From: Yoonia sp034652275
GTDB taxonomy: Bacteria > Pseudomonadota > Alphaproteobacteria > Rhodobacterales > Rhodobacteraceae
DNA length: 64,000 bases
NCBI RefSeq assembly: GCF_034652275.1
Contig: NZ_JAXIWG010000003.1
Span: 124,001-188,000 of the forward strand
Direction of reading: 5' to 3'
Position 1 is the first letter of the stretch, and every line of letters begins with the position of its first letter. This document shows, piece after piece, positions 52,513 through 61,921 of this stretch. The position numbers and the translations under genes were made by a program. Under the pieces are notes generated by a model. That model made no database searches. It was not told where the DNA came from and worked only from the letters and a program-made list of their open reading frames with translations.

Positions 52513-53235
52513 ATGCCCAACCCCACCGCCGCAATGCTGGTCATCGGCGACGAAATCCTGTCGGGCCGCACGCGCGACGCCAATATGCACCATCTGGCGG
52601 GGCGGTTGACCGAGGCGGGCATTGACCTGCGCGAGGTCCGCATCGTCAGCGACGACGCCCCTGCGATCATCGCCGCCGTGCAGGCGCTGTCGGCGGGGTT
52701 CGACCATGTGTTCACCAGCGGAGGCATTGGGCCGACCCATGACGACATCACCGCCGATTGCATCGCGGCTGCCTTTGGCGACACGATCGACGTACGCGCC
52801 GATGCGCGCGCGCTGTTGCAGGCGCATTACGACCGGTCGGGGCAGGAATTGAACGCCGCGCGTCTGCGCATGGCGCGGATTCCCGCCAGTGCCACACTGA
52901 TCGACAACCCCGTAAGCACGGCACCGGGGTTCAGCATCGGCAATGTGCATGTCATGGCGGGCGTGCCGTCGGTCTTTCAGGCGATGGTCGCAAGCGTTCT
53001 GCCGACCCTGTCAGGCGGCGCGCCGCTTTCGTCCCGCACGCTCGAGGTGATGCGGGGCGAGGGCGATATCGCGGGGCCTTTGGCTATTTTTGCGGCGGAC
53101 CACCCCGACCTGTCCGTCGGGTCCTATCCGTTCCAGCGCAACGGCATTTACGGCGCGAATCTTGTGATCCGTGGGGCCGATTCAGCGCAGGTCGAGGCCG
53201 CCTTCGCGCGTCTGCAAGACCTGTTTGCCGGATGA
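52513..53235 (+). CDS. Molybdopterin-binding/CinA-N-terminal-type protein
   Basis: 240 residues, MoCF-biosynthesis fold: NPTAAMLVIGDEILSGRTRDAN, then VFTSGGIGPTHDDITAD. Without the C-terminal amidase of CinA it resembles the stand-alone COG1058 enzymes that act as ADP-ribose or nicotinamide-nucleotide pyrophosphatases. Preceded by AGGAGAG. Its stop overlaps the next start (ATGA). Confidence 0.85.
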   Translation: MPNPTAAMLVIGDEILSGRTRDANMHHLAGRLTEAGIDLREVRIVSDDAPAIIAAVQALSAGFDHVFTSGGIGPTHDDITADCIAAAFGDTIDVRADARALLQAHYDRSGQELNAARLRMARIPASATLIDNPVSTAPGFSIGNVHVMAGVPSVFQAMVASVLPTLSGGAPLSSRTLEVMRGEGDIAGPLAIFAADHPDLSVGSYPFQRNGIYGANLVIRGADSAQVEAAFARLQDLFAG

Positions 53236-53987
53236 CCCTGCCATCCGCGCAGCGGTGCTATCAGGTGATCGAAGGCACGTGGCCGCCCGCGGCGCGGCGC
53301 AGCGTTGGCCCTTGGACAGTCCGGCTGGACGCCAGCAACAGCAGCCGGGTCTGTTCGGCCACGGCAGAAGGGCCGTGGACGGCTGACGAAATCACACTGG
53401 CCGCCTCCACCATGCGCGCGGCAGGCCAAAGGCCGCTGTTCATGATCCGCGAGGGCGAGGAGGCGCTGGATGACGCGCTGGCGCAGCGCGGCTATCTGGT
53501 CAAGGACCCCGTCAATATCCATGCCGTCGCGCTGGACCGCATCGCGATCCAGCGCCCGCCCGCTGTGACCACCTTCGAGGTCTGGCCACCGCTTTCGGCA
53601 CAGGCCGAGATTTGGGCCGCAGGCGGGATCAGCGCAGGCAGGCTTGCCATCATGGACCGTGCGCCGATGCCAAAAACCACGATCCTCGGGCGCACAAGGG
53701 ACCGGCCTGCAGGCACCTTGTTTGCGGGCATCCACGGTGATTGCGCCATGGTCCATGCGGTTGAAATTGCGACGGCGTTTCGCCGCCAAGGGTTGGCGCG
53801 GCACATGATGGTTGCGAGCGCATTCTGGGCGCAGGGGCAGGGCGCGCGCTGGCTGACGCTGGTCGCGACACGGGCGAATACCGCCGCCAATGCGCTCTAT
53901 GCTTCCCTCGGGATGGAGGTTGTGGGACAGTACCATTATCGCATCATGCCGGAGGACAGCCTTGACCGACCAACCGACCGCCCTTGA
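53232..53987 (+). CDS. GNAT-family N-acetyltransferase
   Basis: 251 residues from the ATG at 53232, overlapping the upstream stop. The C-terminal ~90 residues hold the acetyl-CoA motif (VEIATAFRRQGLARHMM; ARANTAANALYASLGMEVVG-type region). The N-terminal half is an extra domain I do not recognise. Substrate unknown. It overlaps the next gene by 26 bases. Confidence 0.8.
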   Translation: MTLPSAQRCYQVIEGTWPPAARRSVGPWTVRLDASNSSRVCSATAEGPWTADEITLAASTMRAAGQRPLFMIREGEEALDDALAQRGYLVKDPVNIHAVALDRIAIQRPPAVTTFEVWPPLSAQAEIWAAGGISAGRLAIMDRAPMPKTTILGRTRDRPAGTLFAGIHGDCAMVHAVEIATAFRRQGLARHMMVASAFWAQGQGARWLTLVATRANTAANALYASLGMEVVGQYHYRIMPEDSLDRPTDRP

Positions 53988-54528
53988 TTTGCCGATGGTC
54001 GATCCGCTGCCGGAAGCGACACAGAAATACTTTGACATCTGTCAGGAAAAGCTGGGGTTCGTGCCCAATGTCCTGCGCGCCTATGCTTTCGACATCGACA
54101 AACTCGATGCGTTTTCGGGGCTTTACAACGATCTGATGCTGGCCCCCTCCGGCCTGACCAAGCTGGAACGCGAGATGATCGCGGTGGCGGTGTCGTCTGC
54201 CAACAAATGTTATTATTGCCTGACCGCGCATGGGGCTGCGGTCCGGCAGCTGTCAGGCGATCCGGCCTTGGGCGAAATGCTGGTGATGAACTGGCGGGTG
54301 GCCCCGCTCGATGCGCGCCAGACAGCGATGCTGCTGTTTGCCGAAACCATGACGCTGGCCAGCGGGACAATCACCGAAAAGGACCGCGATGCGCTGCGGC
54401 AGGTCGGGTTTTCGGACCGCGACATCTGGGATATCGCGGCCGTCGCGGGGTTTTTCAACATGACCAACCGGATCGCATCGGCAACCGACATGCGCCCGAA
54501 CGACGCTTATCACGCGCAGGCCCGATGA
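53962..54528 (+). CDS. Carboxymuconolactone decarboxylase/AhpD-like peroxidase-related protein
   Basis: 188 residues from a TTG at 53962 with a strong GGAGGAC site; the TTG gives the family start (TDQPTALDLPMVDPLPEAT). Active-site cysteines in NKCYYCLTAHGAAVRQLSG (CxxC pattern of AhpD-like enzymes). Likely a peroxide or thiol redox protein. Start overlaps the acetyltransferase gene. Confidence 0.85.
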   Translation: MTDQPTALDLPMVDPLPEATQKYFDICQEKLGFVPNVLRAYAFDIDKLDAFSGLYNDLMLAPSGLTKLEREMIAVAVSSANKCYYCLTAHGAAVRQLSGDPALGEMLVMNWRVAPLDARQTAMLLFAETMTLASGTITEKDRDALRQVGFSDRDIWDIAAVAGFFNMTNRIASATDMRPNDAYHAQAR

Positions 54529-55454
54529 TCAGACTGGCCTGTCTTTTGGTGGCGTTTTCGATGGCGGGGGCGCAAGCGCAGGTGCTGGATTTTCCGGCCG
54601 ATGCCGCCCTGCAGACCGAAGAGCAAAGCCCGCTGGACAGCTATGCCCTGCCCGTCGGGATCTGGCAGGACGGAGCAGTGCCGACCACGCTGATTGAAGG
54701 CGAAATGACGCGGCAGGCCTGGCGGATCGACACGGTGTCACTGACCAGTTTGCAATTGCTGCGCCCTTTGCGCGAACAATTGCGCGACGCGCGGTTCCGC
54801 ATCCTGTTCGAATGCCAGACAGAGGCCTGCGGCGGGTTCGATTTCCGCTTTGATATGGACACGCTGCCGCCGCCCGAGATGCAAATCAACCTTGGTGATT
54901 TCAGATTCCTGACCGCTGAACGCACCACTGCGGAAGGGCTCGAATACGTGACCCTCTTTGTCAGCCGCATGGCGGATGCCGGCTTTGTGCAGGTCACACG
55001 CGTCGTGCCGAACCAGCCTGAACCCGAACCGCTTGCCAGTGCGTCCGCCCCTGTCACCGGGCAGGTCGCGGCGCCCGAGGGGATTGCGGTGCAACTGGAC
55101 AGTGTCGGGCGCGCTATCCTGCCTGATCTGGATTTTGTGACGGGGTCGGCGCAGTTGGACGACAGGGCCTATCCCGCCTTGGCAGAGGTCGCCGCCTATC
55201 TGGAGGCGAACCCCGACAGAGTGGTCGCACTGGTCGGCCACACGGATTCGGCTGGCGCGCTGGACACCAATATCGCGCTGTCGCAGCGCCGCGCGCGGTC
55301 TGTGTTGGAACGTCTTGTCACGGTGCACAGTGTCCCGCGACGTCAGCTTGCCGCCGAAGGCATGGGCTATCTGGCCCCGGTCGCGACCAACCTGACCGAA
55401 GCCGGGCGCGACGCCAACCGCCGCGTCGAAGTGATCGTGACATCAACGCAGTAG
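54525..55454 (+). CDS. OmpA-family protein with peptidoglycan-binding domain
   Basis: 309 residues from the ATG at 54525. Signal peptide (MIRLACLLVAFSMAGAQA). The C-terminal ~100 residues are an OmpA domain with VALVGHTDSAGALDTN, SQRRARSVLERL and AGRDANRRVEV, which binds peptidoglycan. The N-terminal part is not recognisable. It follows the AhpD-like gene with a 4-base overlap. Confidence 0.85.
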   Translation: MIRLACLLVAFSMAGAQAQVLDFPADAALQTEEQSPLDSYALPVGIWQDGAVPTTLIEGEMTRQAWRIDTVSLTSLQLLRPLREQLRDARFRILFECQTEACGGFDFRFDMDTLPPPEMQINLGDFRFLTAERTTAEGLEYVTLFVSRMADAGFVQVTRVVPNQPEPEPLASASAPVTGQVAAPEGIAVQLDSVGRAILPDLDFVTGSAQLDDRAYPALAEVAAYLEANPDRVVALVGHTDSAGALDTNIALSQRRARSVLERLVTVHSVPRRQLAAEGMGYLAPVATNLTEAGRDANRRVEVIVTSTQ

Positions 55455-55459
55455 CGCGA

Positions 55460-56209
55460 TCAGACAGCGATCGGCATCCGTGGCGTGCCCAACTCCGGTC
55501 CTGCGAAGATCACGCGCGCGCGCCCTTCGGATTTGGCTTGATAGAGCGCCTTGTCGGCAAGGCTGAACAACTGTTCGAGCGGTCTGTCGGGTGACGTGAC
55601 GACGGCACCGATCGACAGGGTCACGGTCAGATGCGCGGGGCCTGCGCGGAATGGGATCGGTTTGATCAGCCGTTCTGCGATCACGCGCGCCTGGTCCGGC
55701 GTTGAATTGGCCAGCAGGATGGCAAATTCCTCGCCCCCGATGCGACCGCTGACATCTTCCTCGCGCAGGTTGCGTTTGAGCATATAGGCAATCGCTTTCA
55801 GGCAGGTGTCGCCTGCCTGATGGCCGTAGGTATCGTTGATCTGCTTGAAATTGTCCGCGTCGAGCATCAGCAGGATGTCTGATTTGTAGTCCTTGTGCCG
55901 CTTGCTGGCCAGGTCCAGAAAGGTGCGCCGGTTGTTCAGGCCTGTCAGCCAGTCCTTGCGCGACAACAGCGACAAATGGCGCTGCAAGCGGACCTGATAA
56001 AGCATCACGACAAAGAAGAACCACAAGAGCGGACCGCCTACAAAGGCCGATTTCGCGATCTGGTAGAGAACGGGTTTCCCCGGCAGCAACGGGCCGATCA
56101 ATGTTGCAAAAAGGATATTGGCCAGCGAAATGACTGCCACGAAGAACAGCACCCGCACAACGACACCCCGCCTGCTACGGGGCTCGAGTAGCCGCATCAA
56201 TTGTTCCAT
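55460..56209 (-). CDS. Diguanylate cyclase with two membrane helices
   Basis: 249 residues. Two N-terminal hydrophobic helices (about 18-40 and 50-72) and a GGDEF domain: RIGGEEFAILL, substrate-binding DADNFKQINDTYGH, and the upstream inhibitory site REED (RxxD). All active-site residues are present, so it probably makes cyclic-di-GMP with product inhibition. Convergent with the OmpA gene, 5 bases apart. Confidence 0.9.
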   Translation of the reverse strand: MEQLMRLLEPRSRRGVVVRVLFFVAVISLANILFATLIGPLLPGKPVLYQIAKSAFVGGPLLWFFFVVMLYQVRLQRHLSLLSRKDWLTGLNNRRTFLDLASKRHKDYKSDILLMLDADNFKQINDTYGHQAGDTCLKAIAYMLKRNLREEDVSGRIGGEEFAILLANSTPDQARVIAERLIKPIPFRAGPAHLTVTLSIGAVVTSPDRPLEQLFSLADKALYQAKSEGRARVIFAGPELGTPRMPIAV

Positions 56210-56289
56210 AAGCGCCTCTGTGAACTTGCGAGGCAGGCTAGTCGGAAAGTGTTAATGCTTTATTGATAGGGACGCCACCAAAGCCGTCA

Positions 56290-57195
56290 TTACCATGCAT
56301 TCGGCCCTTTGTCGGCAAAGGTCCGCGACAGGAAATCGACGAAAGCGCGGACTTTGGGCTGTGTAAAATGCCCCTGCGGATAGACCGCGAAAATCCCTTG
56401 GGTTTCCACCGGAAGATCGGGGATCGCTTCTTCCACCAGTCCTTTGCGCATGGCGTCGGCATAGAGGAAGCTGGGCAGATAGGCGATGCCAAGCCCGCCG
56501 ATACAGGCGTTCAGCAGCGATTGCCCATCGTTCACCGTCAGCCAGCCTGCCGTGCGGACCTGCCGTTTTTCGCCCGACGGCGCAGTCAGCTTCCAGACCG
56601 CAGAATTGGCCTGGTTCGAATAATGCAACAACTTGTGGTCATTCAGATCGTCGATCTTTTCAGGGCGGCCGTATTGCGCGAAATAGCCGGGGCTTGCGAT
56701 CATGCGCCGTGTCGTTTCGGTCAGCTTGTGGGCGCGCAGGGTGCTGTCTTCAAGTTCACCGATCCGCACAGCCATGTCGAAGCCTTCCGAGATCAGTTCG
56801 ACATAGCGGTTGTTCAGCACCATGTTGACGGTGATGTCGGGATATTCGCCCAGAAAATCCCCCAGCACCGGCGACAGGTGGTTCACGCCGAAATCGGTCG
56901 CCACGCTGATCCGCAACAACCCCGACGGTGCCGTCTGCATGGAGGTGACCAGCGCATCCGCCTCGCCCGCGTCGTTCAGCACGCGGCGCGCGCGGTCGTA
57001 ATAGGCCAGCCCGATTTCGGTGGGACTGACGCGGCGGGTGGTGCGGTTCAAAAGCCGCGCACCCAACCGTGCCTCGAGCGCCGAGACATGTTTGGACACG
57101 GCCGATTTGGAAATACCCATTTTTTTCGCCGCATCGGTAAAGCCACCTTGGTCAACCACGGTTGCGAAGGCTTCCATTTCCGTGAGGCGATCCAT
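56290..57195 (-). CDS. LysR-family transcriptional regulator
   Basis: 301 residues from the ATG at 57195; the open frame is longer but the extra part is not family-like. N-terminal helix-turn-helix VDQGGFTDAAKKMGISKSAVSKHVSALEARLG. The C-terminus is the usual effector domain. Target unknown; it may respond to the fadH region, which lies 184 bases upstream on the same strand. Confidence 0.9.
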   Translation of the reverse strand: MDRLTEMEAFATVVDQGGFTDAAKKMGISKSAVSKHVSALEARLGARLLNRTTRRVSPTEIGLAYYDRARRVLNDAGEADALVTSMQTAPSGLLRISVATDFGVNHLSPVLGDFLGEYPDITVNMVLNNRYVELISEGFDMAVRIGELEDSTLRAHKLTETTRRMIASPGYFAQYGRPEKIDDLNDHKLLHYSNQANSAVWKLTAPSGEKRQVRTAGWLTVNDGQSLLNACIGGLGIAYLPSFLYADAMRKGLVEEAIPDLPVETQGIFAVYPQGHFTQPKVRAFVDFLSRTFADKGPNAW

Positions 57196-57379
57196 ATTCG
57201 ACTTCCAACTTAGTTGTGTAGCTAGGATCGTTTTGCCCATCAATTCAGGCAGGAATAGGACAAATGCCTGACAATATGGGGGAAGGAAGCTGCTTTGATG
57301 CCGATACGGAAACAGAAACGCCGAAAATCCCTTGTGGCAAAGGGTTTCGGTCGGCGCTGCGTTCCGCTGTTCCGCTACG

Positions 57380-59404
57380 TCAGAGCGTCGCGGCCAGCCG
57401 TGTCCCCTGATCGATTGCGCGCTTTGCGTCGAGTTCCGCCGCCACATCCGCCCCGCCGATCACATGCACAGAACGCCCTGCTGCGATCAATTGATCGGCA
57501 AGGCTGCGTTCGGGCAACTGGCCTGCGCACAGCACGATCGTATCTGCGGCAATGACTTTGGGGTCGCTGTGGTCGGCACCGTGGCTGATATGCAGCCCAT
57601 CTGCGTCAATCCGGTCGTAATTCACGCCGCCGATCATCTGCACGTTCTTCATCTGAAGCCCTGCGCGGTGAATCCAGCCTGTCGTCTTGCCCAGCCGTTT
57701 GCCCAGCTTTTCGGCCTTGCGCTGCAATAGCGTGACTTGCCGCACGGGTGCATCGGGCTGCGGCCCCTCTATACGCAGACCGCCGCGCACCTCGGCGGGA
57801 TCGCCCACGCCCCATTCCTGCAACCAGTCTGGCAGATGGTCCGTCGGGCTGTGGTCGGTCACAAGAAACTCTGCCACATCGAACCCGATCCCGCCCGCCC
57901 CGATGATCGCGACCTTTTCGCCGACCTGCACGTTACCGCGCAGCACGTCGATATAGGACACGACATTGGGGCCGTCCTGCCCCGGAATGCCCGGATCGCG
58001 CGGCAGCACGCCTGTCGCGATGATGATCTCGTCGAAACCGGCCAAATCGTCCGGAGTCGCGACCTTGCCCAGCGCCAGCGTGATGCCCGCCTTGGCGACC
58101 ATCGTGTCGTAATAATTGACAAGGCCCCAGAATTCCTCTTTGCCCGGCACCTGTTTGGCAAGGTTCAGTTGCCCGCCGATCCGGTCGGATTTGTCGAACA
58201 GCGTGACATCATGCCCGCGCTCGGCCGCAGTCAGGGCGGCGGACAGGCCCGCAGGGCCAGCACCGATGACGGCGATCGTCTTGCGCGTTGTGGCGGGTGC
58301 GAGCGTCAATTCGGTTTCGTGGCAGGCACGCGGATTGACCAGACAGGACGACAGTTTGCCGCTGAAAGTGTGATCAAGGCAGGCCTGATTGCAGGCGATG
58401 CAGGGGGCTATTTCGGCGGCTTTGCCTTCCATGGCCTTCGCCACGAAATCGGGATCGGCAAGGAAAGGCCGCGCCATACTGACCATATCGGCGCAGCCTT
58501 CGGCCAGCACCTGTTCGGCCACATCGGGCGTATTGATCCGGTTCGATGTGATGATCGGGATCGACACCTCGCCCATCAGCTTGCGCGTGACCCATGCAAA
58601 GGCGCGGCGCGGCACGGATGTGGCGATGGTGGGAATTCGCGCCTCGTGCCAGCCGATGCCGGTGTTGAGGATGGTCGCCCCTGCCGCCTCCATCGCTTTG
58701 GCAAGCTGAACGACCTCTTCCCAAGTCGACCCGTTCGGGATCAGGTCGATCATCGACAGCCGGTAGATCACGATGAAATCAGGGCCGACGGCGGCGCGCA
58801 CGCGGCGCATGATCTCGACCGGCAGGCGCATCCGGTTCTCGTAGGACCCGCCCCAGCGGTCGGTGCGTTTGTTGGTGTGGGTCACCAGAAACTGGTTGAT
58901 GAAATAGCCTTCCGATCCCATCACCTCGACCCCGTCATAACCGGCCTCGCGGGCGCGGGTGGCGGCGGTGACAATATCGCTGATCTGTTTTTCGATCCCG
59001 TCCTCGTCCAGCTCCTGCGGCGCGAAAGGCGAGATGGGTGACTTGATCGCAGACGGTGCCACGCATTTGGGGCCGTAGGCATAACGGCCCGCATGCAGGA
59101 TCTGCATCGCGATCTTGCCGCCTGCGTCATGGACGCGGGTTGTGACGATGCGGTGGTTGGCGATGTCCTTGTCGGAATAAAGCCCCGCTGCACCGGGAAA
59201 AACGCCGCCTTCAGGGTTGGGTGCCATGCCGCCGGTGACCATCAATGCGACACCGCCACGCGCGCGGGTGGCATAGAATTCGGCCACGCGGTTCCAGTCG
59301 CCGGTTTCTTCCAGCCCCGTGTGCATCGACCCCATCAGCACGCGGTTCTTGAGCGTGGTGAACCCCAGATCAAGCGGTGCAAGAAGATGCGGATAATGCG
59401 ACAT
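57380..59404 (-). CDS. fadH: NADPH-dependent 2,4-dienoyl-CoA reductase
   Basis: 674 residues. N-terminal old-yellow-enzyme-type barrel (FTTLKNRVLMGSMHTGLEE, GYFINQFLVTHTNKR), then 4Fe-4S cysteines (CIACNQACLDH, then SCLVNPRAC), then an FAD/NAD Rossmann half (IAVIGAGPAGLSAALTAAERG). This order defines FadH, needed to degrade unsaturated fatty acids. The regulator downstream may control it. 118 bases separate it from the fasciclin gene. Confidence 0.93.
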   Translation of the reverse strand: MSHYPHLLAPLDLGFTTLKNRVLMGSMHTGLEETGDWNRVAEFYATRARGGVALMVTGGMAPNPEGGVFPGAAGLYSDKDIANHRIVTTRVHDAGGKIAMQILHAGRYAYGPKCVAPSAIKSPISPFAPQELDEDGIEKQISDIVTAATRAREAGYDGVEVMGSEGYFINQFLVTHTNKRTDRWGGSYENRMRLPVEIMRRVRAAVGPDFIVIYRLSMIDLIPNGSTWEEVVQLAKAMEAAGATILNTGIGWHEARIPTIATSVPRRAFAWVTRKLMGEVSIPIITSNRINTPDVAEQVLAEGCADMVSMARPFLADPDFVAKAMEGKAAEIAPCIACNQACLDHTFSGKLSSCLVNPRACHETELTLAPATTRKTIAVIGAGPAGLSAALTAAERGHDVTLFDKSDRIGGQLNLAKQVPGKEEFWGLVNYYDTMVAKAGITLALGKVATPDDLAGFDEIIIATGVLPRDPGIPGQDGPNVVSYIDVLRGNVQVGEKVAIIGAGGIGFDVAEFLVTDHSPTDHLPDWLQEWGVGDPAEVRGGLRIEGPQPDAPVRQVTLLQRKAEKLGKRLGKTTGWIHRAGLQMKNVQMIGGVNYDRIDADGLHISHGADHSDPKVIAADTIVLCAGQLPERSLADQLIAAGRSVHVIGGADVAAELDAKRAIDQGTRLAATL

Positions 59405-59482
59405 GGCGGGCCTCCCTCAATGGGCGAAGAATGGCCAAAGCCGCGGGTCGCGTCACGCCCAACGTGGCGTCACATCGGGTTT

Positions 59483-59513
59483 GCTGCGCGCCGCCAGCAG
59501 GGCCGCGCGCAGC
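59483..59513 (-). other. Strong stem-loop downstream of the fasciclin gene
   Basis: GCTGCGCGC (59483-59491) and GCGCGCAGC (59505-59513) form a perfect 9-base-pair stem with a 13-base loop, 10 bases after the fasciclin stop. There is no T-run, so Rho-dependent ending or mRNA protection is possible. Confidence 0.4.
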
Positions 59514-59522
59514 TTGGTCCGT

Positions 59523-60014
59523 TTATGGCAGCAGAACCGCGTCGATCACATGGATCACGCCGTTCGAGGCAATGATATCGGCGGTCGTCACGTTCGCACC
59601 TTCGACGGTCACGCCATCACGGCCATCGATATGGACATTGGCACCGTTCACGGTCGCCACGCTCAGCCGTTGACCGGCCAGCTGGTCGGATGTCACGGCA
59701 CCGGGGACGACGTGATAGGTCAGGATCGCGGTCAGTTGATCGCGGTTTTCGGGCAGCAGCAGGTTTTCGACCGTGCCAGCGGGCAGGGCGGCAAAGGCGG
59801 CATCGGTGGGTGCAAAGACAGTGAACGGGCCTTCGCCTTTCAGCGTATCGACCAGACCGGCCGCCGTCACGGCGGCGACCAAGGTGGTGAAATTGCCGTT
59901 GGATGCGGCGATATCGACGATGTCGGGCTCACCGTCCATCATCGGGGTACAGGCGGCGACAGCAGCCATGGCTGTTGCGAAAAAGGCGGATTTCAGTGCG
60001 AAACGACGGTTCAT
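59523..60014 (-). CDS. Fasciclin-domain lipoprotein
   Basis: 163 residues. Lipoprotein signal with lipobox VAAC (MNRRFALKSAFFATAMAAVAAC), so likely membrane-anchored. The rest is one FAS1 domain: TLVAAVTAAGLVDTL, GPFTVFAPTDAAFAALP, LTYHVVPGAVTSDQL, and the closing IIASNGVIHVIDAVLLP. Such proteins act in cell adhesion or envelope stress. A candidate EcfG promoter is upstream. Confidence 0.9.
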   Translation of the reverse strand: MNRRFALKSAFFATAMAAVAACTPMMDGEPDIVDIAASNGNFTTLVAAVTAAGLVDTLKGEGPFTVFAPTDAAFAALPAGTVENLLLPENRDQLTAILTYHVVPGAVTSDQLAGQRLSVATVNGANVHIDGRDGVTVEGANVTTADIIASNGVIHVIDAVLLP

Positions 60015-60048
60015 GTCGTGCTCCTCTCAAGTTGGTTAACATCTTTGT

Positions 60049-60074
60049 TACGCGCCGAGAGCAGCTACGGTTCC
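60049..60074 (-). promoter_or_regulatory. Candidate EcfG-type promoter of the fasciclin gene
   Basis: On the minus strand GGAAC (60070-60074) is followed, after 17 bases, by CGTA (60049-60052). The general-stress sigma factor EcfG consensus is GGAAC-N16-17-CGTT, so 8 of 9 positions match. The distance to the start codon (35 bases) gives a short, plausible leader. Confidence 0.4.
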
Positions 60075-60137
60075 CGTTCTGACGAAGAGTTGACATCGCG
60101 ACACATTGTCATCCAGTCCGGATCATTGAACGTACCG

Positions 60138-60503
60138 CTAGGGTTTGCCCGCATGGTGCTGTTGGCGAAATGCCGCCTTCAGCAGGTCAAGTTCGCAGCG
60201 CAGCAGGTCGATTTCGGCGCGGATGTCTTCGGCCAGCGCCTCGCCTGAGAGGATGGCAAGGCTGCCGATGGTGGTGCCGTCAGTGCTGCGGATCACGATG
60301 GTTTGTAGCCCTTCGTTCAGGATCGCGGATGGGACGGGCAGGCTGCAAAGCCAGCGGTCAGGCGCATCACCCGGGGCGCAGCGCAGGTCGGGCAAGGGCT
60401 GTCCTTCATGGGTTGCGGTCAGGTCGGGTCTTGCCGTGCTTGTAACGCCGAATTCCCAGATACCTGCGCGCAGATGCGATCCTGTCAGAACCGGATGAGA
60501 CAT
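60138..60503 (-). CDS. Uncharacterised protein in the ilvD-linked run
   Basis: 121 residues from the ATG at 60503. I do not recognise a family. It has beta-rich segments (DRWLCSLPVPSAILNEGLQTIVIRSTDGTTIGSLAILSG) ending in a helical AEDIRAEIDLLRCELDLLKAAF tail. Twelve bases after the DUF6478 gene, so co-transcribed with it. Confidence 0.65.
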   Translation of the reverse strand: MSHPVLTGSHLRAGIWEFGVTSTARPDLTATHEGQPLPDLRCAPGDAPDRWLCSLPVPSAILNEGLQTIVIRSTDGTTIGSLAILSGEALAEDIRAEIDLLRCELDLLKAAFRQQHHAGKP

Positions 60504-60514
60504 GAAGCGCCCTT

Positions 60515-61288
60515 TCAAAGCTGTGCGCGCGGGTAGCGGCAGATGGTCAGATCGCGCAAGGTGACGCGGTTCATGGCAGGATTGTCGAACATCAGGTCGA
60601 TCCACATGCGCTCTGCGCGCTGTTCGTTCAGTTGCGTATAGGCCAGATCGAAGGCGACGGTCGATTGCGCCCCGTTCTGTGGAAGGGTCAGCAATATCTG
60701 TTCGGTATTCGGACCATGGCGCAGGTTCAGCCGCGCGAAAATCGTGATGGGCTGTTCTGTTTCGACCGTGGCCGTCAATGCGATGACATGGTGTTTGCGC
60801 AGTCCGGCGCAGCTTTCTGCGGGCAGATCAACAACCACAGACAGATAGTTTCCATCAAAATGGAAAACCTCCAGTCTCAAACCAAACGGGGAAAGGTCAA
60901 AATCGCGTAGGTTTCGGATTTGCCTTACGGCAATCTCGGACCGCGGACAGTCGTGATAGATGCCGATCTCGCGTCCGATCTTGGTCTTGTCATGCACGGG
61001 CGCACGTCCGGGTCGATCCAGACGCAGCCGCCAGGCCGCAGGTCGCCACGCCCAATCCGTCCCGGCAGGACGAGCAAAAAAATCAGACCCGATCTGGGGC
61101 AGGGCGAGCCTGTCATCGGCTTGCTGGCACAGGTCCTGCAAGACTGATTTCAGCTGGCGTGCCTGATAGCGTTGCGCGCGCAGCGCGATCAGATCGGTCT
61201 TGCTGGCGCGTCGGGCTGCCGCGCGCCAGCGTGCCAGCGCCCCTTTGTGAAACAGCCGGCCCAGCAAACCCTGTGGTGTGATCGGCAT
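60515..61288 (-). CDS. DUF6478 family protein
   Basis: 257 residues. Rhodobacterales-type DUF6478 protein: SDFFARPAGTDWAWRPAAWR, IYHDCPRSEIAVRQIRNLRDFDLSPFGL. No membrane helix. Function unknown. It follows the lipoprotein gene after 29 bases and belongs to the operon that starts at ilvD. Confidence 0.75.
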   Translation of the reverse strand: MPITPQGLLGRLFHKGALARWRAAARRASKTDLIALRAQRYQARQLKSVLQDLCQQADDRLALPQIGSDFFARPAGTDWAWRPAAWRLRLDRPGRAPVHDKTKIGREIGIYHDCPRSEIAVRQIRNLRDFDLSPFGLRLEVFHFDGNYLSVVVDLPAESCAGLRKHHVIALTATVETEQPITIFARLNLRHGPNTEQILLTLPQNGAQSTVAFDLAYTQLNEQRAERMWIDLMFDNPAMNRVTLRDLTICRYPRAQL

Positions 61289-61317
61289 CGCTTCGCGGTC
61301 CTTTCCGGCGCGCCCGT

Positions 61318-61917
61318 CTAAGGTGTGGCGTCTGCCACGGTCGCGCTAGCGGACAAACCACGCAACATCTGATCGAGCAGGGCGCTACCTCGTCCGGCCG
61401 ACAGCGGCGCGTCATCCAGCCCGCGTACAGAGACCGTGACCAGCCTGCCATTCACATCGGTAAAGGCACGCCATTCGTCGGGGCCAAGCCCGTCCATCGG
61501 GGGCTCGCCCGTATCGCGGAAATGGACGACAACGCGCCCGCCGAACGCCTGCGAGGAAACGACCGACACCGTCTCGCCGCTGCCTCCCTTGCTGAGCAAA
61601 CCCGCCCCTTGCGGGCTGATCAGGAAATCGCGCAGGCCGGTTTCCGCGCCTGCGACCATCGCCGACCCTGCGTCGCCCGCTTGCACTGTGGCAACGCCAA
61701 GCACCTGTGGCACGGGTGCGTCGGTGCCCAGCGTCACGCAGGGCGCGAAGACCGCGAAACCGGCGCGCAAACGGCTTGATACGGGATCAGCGCAGTAGCC
61801 CGCCGGAGGCGTGGCCACCAGATCGCCACCCAACAGCGCCACCGGCTGGGCAACCCCGACGGGATCGCAAGCGGCAAGCGCCGCGATCCCGAACAGGGCC
61901 AGTGCGCGCCTGATCAT
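61318..61917 (-). CDS. Small lipoprotein of unknown function
   Basis: 199 residues from the ATG at 61917. Lipoprotein signal MIRRALALFGIAALAAC. The mature part is alternating beta strands and Gly/Ala-rich loops (VVVHFRDTGEPPMDGLGPDEWRAF). I do not recognise the family. Only 4 bases separate it from the ilvD stop, so it is probably co-transcribed with ilvD. Confidence 0.7.
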   Translation of the reverse strand: MIRRALALFGIAALAACDPVGVAQPVALLGGDLVATPPAGYCADPVSSRLRAGFAVFAPCVTLGTDAPVPQVLGVATVQAGDAGSAMVAGAETGLRDFLISPQGAGLLSKGGSGETVSVVSSQAFGGRVVVHFRDTGEPPMDGLGPDEWRAFTDVNGRLVTVSVRGLDDAPLSAGRGSALLDQMLRGLSASATVADATP

Positions 61918-61921
61918 GCCC

